A stretch of 64,000 nt of DNA, from the NCBI RefSeq assembly GCF_963678975.1, contig NC_089277.1:17994757-18058756 (forward strand). Direction: 5' to 3'. The stretch is from Dysidea avara. Taxonomy: Eukaryota > Porifera > Demospongiae > Dictyoceratida > Dysideidae. Within the stretch, counting starts at the first letter, position 1, and every line of letters starts with the position of its first letter. Positions 10,038 through 21,500 of this stretch are shown in pieces. Under the pieces are notes generated by a model, which was not told the origin of the DNA, searched no databases, and was given only the letters and a program-made list of their open reading frames with translations. The position numbers and the translations under genes were made by a program.

Positions 10038-12568
10038 ATGTCATCCCAGCAAATGCTAGTGTTATTGACTGCTACAGTATTTACCACCTTCTTCGGGTGT
10101 ATGATATTGGATTCTTCATGGCAGCGCCATAGTTCAGTCATATTTGGACGACCATTGTCGATGAGCCAGCTTAAATCACTGGCGACTAAAGCACCTCGAA
10201 GCTATTTTCGAAACTATATCAATTCCCTGTCAGACTCTGAGCTTAATGAGCTTATACAAGGACATTTTGGTGAAGTCTCAGGTCTAAAATCAGCTGCTTT
10301 ACAACGTGATTTTATGGCATGTCCAGGAGTAGAAATGCTCAAACACTTTTCTGATGCAGAAGGCGTAGTTCAGATACCAAAGCAACAGCAGGCTTGTAAG
10401 AATGATATGTCATTTCAGAGTTCTGGGGCTCCTGTAGCGTTGGTCAGTTGGCCAGGCTCAGGAAACTCATGGGTACGCCAACTACTTGAAACTTCAACAG
10501 GTATTTATACTGGTTCAGTGGATTGTGATCTTGCCTACATTGGAGCAGGAATGATTGGTGAAGGGATAGTTTCTAATAATGTTATAGCAGTAAAATCTCA
10601 TTTTGATCCTCCCATGTGGAAATTTCCAAATAAAATTATTTACATTGTTCGAAATCCATTTGATGCTTTTGTAGCAGACTGGAACAGAGAGAAGTCAGGA
10701 TCAGGAACACCACACATATCTGAAGCCAGTTATAAATATTTTGGTAAGTGTTAATACTAGAATATGTGTTTGAAGTTTAACACTTGCATGACCACACTGA
10801 CATGAGTGCATGTTTGTGATGCATACATACGTAGTTACATTCTGCACTTTGTATGAGGAGTTTAACGTTTGTATGAAGACACTATTATCCTAACTACTTT
10901 TATGCTGGTGAATGAGAACTGTTGGTGTAGATTATTGTTGTTGATAAGGTCAAACCTTAGTTATGACAATTCTACTACTCATACTTATTTTGTGAAATGA
11001 ATAGGAATCATGAAACATTCCATGTAGATGCTTTGATACAAATCAGTATTATATCAATAATGGGGAGATCCTAATGGGAGCTATATGTATACCCAATCCC
11101 TTAAATTCTATGTGAGGTAAGTCCCACAAGTACTTAAAATGACGTAAACGGATAACCTCTATAGTCCATTTTGTTTCAAAGAGTGACATCTGCAAACTCG
11201 CATACTGTTGTAACCAAACTTAAACCAACTGTTCAGCCAATGGCTTTTCCCAATCAAGGAGCAGTAAGCAACAGTTGTATAATAGCAAGTAGCAGCAGCG
11301 AATTAAATAGCATAGCAGCAGCAATAGCAAGTAGCTGCAGCTAATGCTATGTTATAGACCAGACACTATCTTTCAAGTACTCAATGTTTTATATAGCTAC
11401 TACTGTGATTTGTTTTATTTCGTGCAAAAATAGTTTTGTGATAAAAATTTTTTGTGTAAAAATGTTTTTATATGGTTTACGTGAATGACTGCTTTATTAG
11501 AGTAGTTCAATCTTATGTAAAATTTTCGTACAAATTTTGCATACGAAAATTATTAATATGAAAAAAAAGAAGCAAATTATGGTACTTTTGATTAGCTTAC
11601 TACAGTCGTACTGGTGTTATTAACCCGTACAGCATGCTTCTCCACATCAAGCATAAGCGAGCATGCATTACAGATATTTGGGGTTGCACTTGGGAATTAC
11701 CAAAGTTTCCACAATTTCGTGAAAAGGGATCTTCTATGCACATTAAATACAACTATACATATACTTTGCTTATCTACACAGTGGCTACACTTCTGCTTGC
11801 TGCTCTAGTGATGCTGCTCATGATACTGTGAAAGAGCTAGTAGACCAGGCACTAGCTTTACTCAGTGAGTATTAGTAAAGCTAGGGCCTGAAAATACTCA
11901 GTGGTTTCCTATCACTGATAATATAGAATGTCACTAATCACACAACATTAGATTGTATATAAAGTTTATGCATGCACATCATGCAAGGTATATTACACAT
12001 TGGTATAATTGCACATTGGTATATAACATACTGTAGTGTGCATGCATGTGCATTAGTGTAGAATACCTTCAGTAGTTATTGACACAAGTGTGAGGTGCGA
12101 GGACAAGTGCCAATAACTAAAATGTTAACTGGCTATATACATATTTGCAATACTTTAGTGAACAACTCCAAGTGGGACAGTAAAGTCAAGACCACAGCAT
12201 ATTGGTGGCGACAACACGTGGAACAGTGGATAAATGGGAAACACCCTGTGATAAATGGGAAACACCCTGTGATAAATGGGAAACACCCTGTGATAAATGG
12301 GAAACACCGTGTGTTGGTAGTGAAATATGAAAACCTTCTTGTTGACTTAAAAACTGAGCTACAAAGAATATTGGATTTTTTGGGACATCCATACACAGAT
12401 AATGACCTCAACTGTACCATTCACTCTACCACTGAACGTTTTCATAGAAAACATTCTGAAAGTGCTATTAATAGATATACCCCAGAACAGAAAGCACATG
12501 TTAATGCACAATTACAGATAGCAAACAATATTTTACAAAAGTGTGACATAGAATATGAAGAACAGTAA
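10038..12568 (+). CDS. WSCD-type sulfotransferase-like protein, two exons
   Basis: Exons 10038-10743 and 12159-12568 (phase 1 junction, G|TG = Val) give 371 residues. Residues about 6-24 (MLVLLTATVFTTFFGCMIL) look like a signal anchor, so a type II Golgi membrane protein is expected. VSWPGSGNSWVRQLLE at about 136-151 matches the 5'-phosphosulfate-binding loop of PAPS sulfotransferases. IIYIVRNPFDAF at about 200-211 matches the 3'-phosphate-binding motif. The C-terminal exon has the WWRQHVEQW...RVLVVKYENL...RILDFLG pattern of WSC-domain-containing (WSCD1/2) sulfotransferases, but no WSC domain is present. The ATG at 10038 was chosen because it has A at -3 and places the hydrophobic segment at the N terminus; an upstream in-frame ATG at 9894 is possible. 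Exon 2 carries an unusual 4 x 7 residue repeat. The acceptor substrate cannot be predicted. Confidence 0.85.
12229..12312 (+). repeat. In-frame 4 x 21 bp coding minisatellite
   Basis: Four head-to-tail copies of GATAAATGGGAAACACCCTG+T start at 12229, 12250, 12271 and 12292, the last with one change (CCGTGT). They encode repeats of INGKHPV inside the sulfotransferase. A single NGKHRVLVVKYENL would be the normal family arrangement, so three units appear to be added. Confidence 0.95.
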
Positions 12569-13547
12569 ATCATATTTACTGTGCCAAGTGTCTGTCACTT
12601 TGTATAATATATCAAGACACACAATAGTATCATGTGTCTAAAAAAAGCCAGCACGTCAGACAAGTGTGCAGGAACCAAGAAAATTAACACTGTTGTTTCC
12701 TTGCATTTGGAACACCTCACTAGTACCTGACCGTGGATATTATTGTGGGTAAGTCTATAAAGCAGGCTGGATGTGAGAACAAGTGATCAGGGGCTGGAAA
12801 CCTGAGTCACTGCATATATAGTACAGTTAAATATAATTAAAGATCAATGACCCAAAAAATGAATTGTACATGAGGGCCACGATTGGTCATTTAGTATATG
12901 TAAATAAATAAGATGTATATATATTAAGTGGTTCACTCTGTAAATAGATAGAGGCAAGTCTGGAGTACTGATCCATTGTCTAAGAATACTTAACTGTTAT
13001 ATGTATAGTTTATGCACATGCAGGGTGTGTCAGTCAACATATGCATGGTTATGTGGAAAAAATCCAAGTTGACACTTCAGTTTTATCTTTTCTTCATAAC
13101 TACTTCCTACTGTTTTATACATTGGCCATTCAGTGATGAATCACAACTAAATATCGTAAATGGAGTACACAATATTATGGGTTATAATTAACAGGTTTTT
13201 AGTTTAATTTTTTACACATATAGGCATGTATACAGTGTGCTCATAGGTCAATGTTTCACAATTGCTACTGTAAGCCTGTCATATAAGTTGGTGATATTCA
13301 ACAAGACTTGGATATGTGCTGTTCACATTACCTATGGTTTGTTTGGAATGAACCCCCAACTATCCAAAATTTCTTTCAGCTAATGTTTGAGTCCTAAATA
13401 AAATCCACATCCTCTGATGAGCTGTATACGTGTACATCATAATGTTAAAAATAGCTGAATGTTGTTTGTTATCTGAAAATGTAAATGTTTTAAAAGGTAA
13501 AAATATAATTATATATCTGAGAAATCTTGGATTGGTGAAACACGGAA
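12569..13547. other. Intergenic region, convergent 3' ends
   Basis: Lies between the 3' ends of the sulfotransferase gene and CARD copy 2. Apart from the possible AATAAA at 12903 I see no gene or strong repeat in it. Confidence 0.5.
12903..12908 (+). promoter_or_regulatory. Possible polyadenylation signal of sulfotransferase gene
   Basis: AATAAA lies 335 bp after the stop codon at 12566-12568, in an AT-rich stretch. It is the first canonical hexamer I noticed downstream; there is no transcript evidence. Confidence 0.35.
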
Positions 13548-15483
13548 TTATGTACGGTACTGAGTCCTTAACTCTCTGATAGCATCTTCAATTTTGTTAA
13601 TCCAAGTCATCATCTCAGCTTCGCTGGATGCTTTAAGGCTGATAGCTCTATAACCTGTATGAGTACAACAATTAAAAATTAACACTTAAAATGTGAACTG
13701 CTGTACAACTGCAAAGTTAGATCCCACAACGGTTGTCAATAGGGATGCGGCGATTATGCTGGCATAATTTTGGGCATAATAGGTATGTGTGGGAATCAGG
13801 AATTATGCTAGCATTTTGAGGTGATTATAAAAATATCTGCAGATTGTACAATTTTGTTTAAAAAATCGAGATACTCAATAGGGCAGTCCACTGAATATTT
13901 ATTTTCTCTAATAAAGCAGTCACATTGAAATGAAATACTCTAATACAGCAACAGATTAAAGAATTCAAGACTATTTGAATTTTAAACGTCAATAAAATGG
14001 TCTGATACAGCAATAAACTGACATTAGCCAATTATGGTGGTATAATCTTCGGAATAATGGGCAATTCTCAAAAGCATAATAGGTGATTTTTTAAGCACTG
14101 CTCAAAAACATAACTCGATTTTTAGAACATAATAGCCTCATGCCTAGTTGTCAAGCACAATTTTTTCTGCCAGTGCTTGTAATAAGGAATGCCAGATTAT
14201 GCAAACATCTTATACGTACAAAATTTAGAAGTACATATTTTTTGTGGTTTAGAAAATTTCAGCGGTTATATTTTTGGGGATCGCTCATTTTTTACTCAGA
14301 TTATCTGTTATATTTAGAGCTAATGTTGATAATCATTTTTGAGGATGAAAATTTCGTGGACAATTAAGCAACCGCGAAATTCGTGAAAATTTTCTCCTTC
14401 CCCTTTGTACGTATTATGGTAGTGCTATTACACAACATATGTACATATAGTGGTTACCGAAGCAAGGTAGACACACACACACACACGCACACGCACACAC
14501 ACCATACATAGTACTGTATAGTAGGGATGACAAAGGTGTAGGCGTGGCCACTATAGGCATGGAGTATTGTGGCGTGGTGTGGCATGGAGTATTGCGGAGT
14601 GGCGTGGCATATTGTGGCTGAAGCTGTTTAATTTGTGGCTTGTAGGGCAAATTTTGCATTTGGCCTAAAACTTCTTGGTGACACAAGTACACTTAAGGCT
14701 ATTCTTCAAAAGATAGTCTTTGTTTACAGTACTAACAAACATTGCATCCTTCACTGTTTCTTTACGAAGCTGTTGTGTTAAAATAATATCCTGGAGGAGA
14801 CTGAGTGTGGCGCTCAACTAGACATTGGGTGGCCTGCAGTTCGAATCCTGGGGTAGGAGGGATTTTTTTCCTTTCTTTGGCCCTTTTCTATTTCACCTTA
14901 TTGTTAGCTAGGTTAAGTAATCATTTAAAGTCTCCAGTTCTTGTTAGGTTAGGTAATCCAAAGGCTGCAGCATATGTTGCTATCAGACCTTCAGTGCTGG
15001 TCACTGTAAAGTACTAATAATAATAATTCATACAACCAGAGTCTCAAAGTGAATCTAATATTTTGCACATTTTCCAATAATTATAACATGATGTAATGCC
15101 ATCCCGTAAATATACGTACTTTTGGACTCTTCTGAAGACCTCTATAACAATGACTGAAGTAGGAATTAAATCTCCACTAGTAGATATGACTACAGGCTTC
15201 TCTTCAAGCCTCTTGCTTCATTGCTTTTTATTAATTTCATTTATTGTAATTAATTTTTAGTCTTCATTGTAATTAATTTTAATTGTAGTTTTTATAGGCT
15301 TTTGGCATCGATTGCCATTTGTCCTTCAGATCACTTTCAATCATACTGTCCTATCTTCTTTGTACCTCACTATCTAAGCAATGAAAATAAAAATTTCTAT
15401 GATCTTTATTCATCTATAAAATTTCTAAATTTCTCTACAGTTTACACCTGTTTTTTTTTCGTTTTTTTTTTTTTTTTTTTTTT

Positions 15484-15515
<32 letters not shown>

Positions 15516-18500
15516 CTGTTTTGAGTTTGGGATTACTCTGCATACATTTTTGGGCTTGACTACACCTAACCAATACTGTCAAACTCACATGAAGGAAAAA
15601 CAAGGCTGGTATGTTTTTTGGCCAGGAAAGCCCGAACGTTCATGATCCCTACTACACAGTACTACCGTGCTGTATGATTTCAAAACATAATTGCCTCAAG
15701 CCTAACAGGAACCACAGTAAGTAGTACACTACACGCATGCACAAACTCACTCACACACGCACGCGTGCACACACACACACGCACACACACACGCACACAC
15801 ACACATGTGCATATGGCTTACACTGGACATGTTTTTTTGCTGGTTTTTTCACTTTAATCAGTGACGCTCGTTTATTTATCACTTCAAATGTGGTCTACAG
15901 AAAATACAAACACAACTATATTATATCCATTTGCAATAATATGAAGTATAAAGTGTATGCCTAGTTTTATATACCTACATACGCACCTTTTTTTTCCTTT
16001 CTAATTTTAAATCAATCAAAGGGATCATACCAAGTGGCCTGGAGTCCTATGTACAAGGGGGGTGAATAAATATCCACACCATATGTGTATATACAGTGGA
16101 ACCTCTATATAACAGACACTTTGAGACCAAGAATTTTTGCTCTATTTTGGCTGCAATATAGAAGTTTTCAATGGGTAAAAATGTATTGAGCCAGGAATAT
16201 TGGGACCAAAATCTTTGTTCTTGTTATATGGAGGTTTTACTGTTGTGTCCATAATTTAAAGAGTTCTTTTAAGAGAGATTCCACTGTAGCATTAGTCAAT
16301 CGTAAAGCAGTGAACTTACTTGTTCTGACTTGGAGTAGAACAAAAATTCTTTTGTTAAAGTAAAATACCTTTTTCGTGACATTTCGCTGTTTCCTGAAAT
16401 GTAAGCATATTTATTATGATTATTATACAAAAAAAATTAAATTATAATGCAGTTACCTTCCTTCAGTAAATATCCAGCAAAAATATTACAGGAAAATTCT
16501 TCTTGGTCCAGTGATATTTCCTGCAAATTAAATTCACCAGTACACCATACTACACAAATAGCAACAAACAATGCAAATGTCTCTACATACAAAATAGAGA
16601 ATCCAAAGCATTTATATGTATAACTTTGTCCTCTTACTACAGTGAGACCAGAAGAGTGTGCCAGTTCAATTACAGGAGTGTTCAAATAAGTGAATTTGTT
16701 CGGATAATACACACAACTCCGTTCAAATTCTAATAGAAGATACACCAGTTGATGAAATATTTTAATAGAACAGTCAATGCTACTGTTTGAGGTTGCACTG
16801 TATTAAGAGGTCTGCTTCTATGGCTGCTTTTACCACAGACAATGTGGTAATTAAGAATCAGTGCATGTTCCTTCAGTGGTATAATATATTGTCTTGAAAG
16901 CACTTTGAGCTCAAGGAGGTAGCCATTATGTATGCCATCATGCATCCTCTTCTTCAGTTTGACACTACCATATGCACTTATGAGGTGTTCCTAATACTTC
17001 CAACCTAATGAGAAGGTATCTTAAAATTTGATATACCACTAACTACAGATTTTTTTGAGCATCATGAATAGCCCTCTTAATGTGTAAATTTAATGGACAT
17101 TGTTCTAGAGTTATAACACAATGAATATTCAACAATTACTTGGCTATTGTTCTTTTGCTCACATATCTGGTTTTGCTGTTTGCAAATCTTAACAGATTAG
17201 TACAGAGCATGTGTGACTGATCAGGAAAAGGTTCTGTGGACGGTTTTATTGATTTCCTGTGGTATCATTTCCACACCAGTGATTCTGCTTTCCATGGCAA
17301 GGGCTATGTTGTTCATTTAATACGTATATGCATGATATGACAGCTGCCATGTAATGTAGACAAGTATATATAGTCTTGCTGAGCTGAAGCTTACCACATC
17401 AGTTGCAGCAACATTGTCTGTAGCATCTTCAGGTAGACGATTGTCAATACGGCAGAGTTCTTCACTAAATTGTTCTTCACTAAATTGTTTACTTGCTTGA
17501 GAAATAGTCTAAATGTAAAAATTACATAATTACGTGTAGTGAGGCTAATAATACATTTTGCAGGATGCATTCTATAAGTGCTCTATGGATGAACTGTTGA
17601 ATAATCTGAATTGCTACAGACATATATGTACGTAGCCCTTTTAACCTCTTTCCTCACTTTAACCTTTACAGGACTGGTTACAAAATGAGCATTACAGAAT
17701 ACAACACATACATACCTTTGCAGCCCTTCTCTTCTTATAGGCTGGCCATGATTCTGGTCGCTACAAAGTAGAAGTAAACAATACATACACAAGGTAGCTG
17801 CTATGTATATAAAGTGCAGCCACATAACACGGTCATATACATATGGAACAGCAACAAAGAGTGAATGGTGATGTGTGCTATTGAGGCTTTGAGTAAGGAA
17901 AAGTCATCTCTACTTATTACCATACTGAATTACTCTACTTCACTGCAAATCACTATTGCTGTGAATTTGACACATATAATCACATACATACATACATACA
18001 TGTAATAGTTGTAACACGGGCATGAGGGCTTTGCCTGATATGTATGCCTGACTGCCCGAGAGAAGAGGGCATACATATCAGGCAAAGCCTGAATGCCCCG
18101 TGTTACAGCTAATATGTAACACTTATTAGGCTGATAGCCTGTGCAGGGTGATCAATCACCCAAGCCAATAAGAGTGCAGCCACTGAATGTATTATATATA
18201 CATAACTAAAATTTTTGATTATGGGTTAGCAGCTAGTACGTTCTGGTTACGTTCGGTTATGATAAACTTGCATATCCTAGAAATATCACGTAGAATTTCC
18301 GTTACACAAGTTTAATGTTTAATCAGTGCTATTGAATCGTTTATGGAAAAACTATGCAGTTCACTAAAGGCCTAGACAGGTAAGCTTGCTTGTAGAGTGG
18401 TTACTTCGTGCAGAGTGGTAGCTTCGTGATGGGGGCATGTCCGTATTCGAAAACGTGCGGAAACGACCGATGAACTAAGCTATAGTGCTAGTTTTCACCT

Positions 18501-21500
18501 TAGCCCAACGTTTTTCAACTCGTAGGATGGTGAGGATAACAAAATGCTCTCTGTCTGAGTGGTTTTCATAGCGAAATCCAAGTTGTACATCCTAATCACG
18601 TGAGTGTTGATCGATCCCCACAATCGATTTCAGCATCAACGTCTATATAATCACAGCCCAGTTGTAGACCGGCTACATTTTGTATGTAGCCCGGCTAGCT
18701 GGGCTACATACGAAATGTAGCCTGGGCGGCTCCTTTGATCTGAGGTGTGAAAGTGGTAAATTACATATGTAATTATTGTCTTTCTTAAGATGTCACAATG
18801 AAAACATTATTGGTAAATACTAGGGATGGATTTTAGCATTCTAGTACTAGCTCTCTAAAAGTTACTCACAAATACTAGTGACTTGTGGTCATACTCATTA
18901 CGCCAGACCTTAAATAGTTTGTAAGCTTTTCAAGTAACAGCAATGATACACACACACCCTATACTGTATTAATGTACTGATGTTAGTGCTCCTGACAAGC
19001 AATGTGTATTAACAATCAAAGTCTACTGAGCTACGTCACATGATGCAATTTTACTATCCAAGTACCAACATCTTTAACAAGTACTCAAATATTTGTAGTG
19101 TTTTTTCAGCCCAGGTAAGCAATACACCATAATTAATTATTTAAACACATTCAATACACCATATTGCTACCTGTATATTCCCAGAGTTTAGCAGAGCTGT
19201 ATTACTCCGAAATACTGCTTGGCTTTCCTCATCAAGTTCCTAGAAGAATGCAAATCTTGTAGTGTCTGTATATGGTCATGATGGATATGTGCAGGGACAA
19301 ATATATACATAGCCTATACTGTCATATCCTTAGATGTGCTCTACCCAAATGTGGGTGGGCATATAGAAAGAAAGGATCTGATTAAAGTGTAAGCATTTAT
19401 ATATATTGGCAAAATTGACTATATAGTGCTTTGCTTGTAAATGTGATTTGTATATACATACCACTACAGTGTTTAAATGTTCATCATCAGTTTCATCTGC
19501 AGTACTGGTAGAAGAAGATGATTCCCTCATCACAGATTCATGTAAATCTTCATTGGACAATGTACTGCAAGGTATTGGGTATTTATGGAGCGTCTGACAG
19601 GATGAATCCCTGCTAAATGTGTAGTCACTCTCTTCAGAGGCAGCATCAAGGTTACGATGAATGTAGTCAGCGTCTTGTTTAAGATGTGTCTTTATGTTTC
19701 TCAGTATCCTTCGTACCTCACGGTAATGTTTGGCCAATATCTGTGTGTTAAACTCCAATGTAAGCTGACTGCCATGTAATCCGTTGGCATATTCCAGTAA
19801 TTTCTGAAACTGCAATACTTCAGGACTTGCTTGCCAGGTATTATTCTAAAAACCAATACATATAAACTTCAGTAACTGGGTAAGTGATGTGACTACAAAT
19901 CTAGAGCATCTACAACCTTTAAGCAAAATTAGTATTAGTTGCAGTGAACTGGAAGCCCATGCATACGTATGCAGCTTATGGCCTGGAAACCTTCTAAAGA
20001 TCCATTTTCTTGCGTTATGTGGTGGTAACTGTGCAATAGTAATAGTGGCCATGCTGCATACTAAAGTGCATGGTTCTGTGTATAGTATTTTGTTACTGTA
20101 ATATGATACATTCTTAAAAGCAGAAAGGTAAAGAACTTATCTTGCTAAATAGCATACCGTATAGTAAAAAACTTTGGCAAATTTGGCGAATAGCATTCAA
20201 TTCGCGAAAGTTTTTTTTGTCAATTATTTTAGATGATCACACGAGCACATTGAGTAACTAGAACTTGAGATGAAGGTCAGCTCGTACCACCACACAATAA
20301 AGATTGAGCTGACTTTGGAGATCTTGATCTTCCTAGGAATGTGTCCCACAGTTGTAAGCACTCCTTGGGATAGCATTTCCAACCGGCTTCCCATTCGCAT
20401 GTCAGTTAGTTCATCGTCTCGTGATGGATTTGGCCAAATACTTTGATATACGTGATAACCTCTGCTACTGGAGTTCACTGAAAAGCAAATATGTCGCTCT
20501 CAGCATCGCAGGAGATAGAGAAGCACACCTTTGCTAGCACGTCGTTAGATCAGTAGCTACAAAAGTACTGTTACAACAACAACAACGCTAGCTACCTATA
20601 CACTTACTACACTACTTAACTGATGAGTTGACACCTTGTTGTTCTATCCTTACGTACCATACATTAAAAACTTTGAAATACTATTCGCCAAAGTTTTTAC
20701 TGCCAAAGTTTTTAATGTAAGGATAGAACTTTGGCGAATAGTATTTCAATCTCCAAAGTTTTTTCTGCCAATTTTTTCAACAGAGCAGTTTCATCACACT
20801 TTTTTACCGCCAAAGTTTTTTCCTATACGGCATGGAAATTTTGTGAATATAGCTATAAAGTTTTTCTAAACTAAATAAGAAGCCAAAACTTTAAGTTGTG
20901 GCAATTTTTCTCAAAACACAGCAAATTTTCTGTGATGTACCAAAATTAACCCTTGTGTAAGAAGCATAGTTCCCAGACATGTAGGGCAACATTAAGAAAT
21001 TTTGTAGGAAATATTCTCACACCGTTGAATTTTGTAAGCAAGATTCCTACACATGACATAATGTGTAGGAATAATTCCTAGAAGATGTCTTACACTTTGT
21101 GTCATGTGTAGGAATCTTTCTTACAAAAGTCAACAGTGTGGGGGTCCTCAATAAAGCTCTACACATGTAGGAACCATGCTTCCTACACAAGTGTAAAATT
21201 CCTTCCAGTACTTATCCCAAAATTATGATTTCTTATTTAATTTGGAATATGTTTATATTATGTAGGTATAAATATGGAGTCTCTCCCATTGTTCATTTCT
21301 CTAGTAGCACTGACTGACAAACCATGCCGTTTGAACATGTACCATAATCATAACAACCATTCATGCATACAGCTATTCAACTGATAACGTGCTTTTATCT
21401 CTCACTTGTAGATGCGCTATGAGCTTGTCTTTGTCTTGCATTTGTTTTTCTAAACTTGCAATTCTGTCCCTAAGTGGTTGAGTACATATACTTACGCTTG

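Noticed and set aside
11614..11831. Middle exon of the sulfotransferase
   Set aside because: The phase-1 donor at 10743 joins perfectly to the acceptor before 12159 and gives the expected family spacing; these frames have no similarity to the family.
14805..14880. Functional tRNA gene
   Set aside because: A good B box is present, but no acceptor stem or anticodon arm closes; it is better explained as a SINE head.
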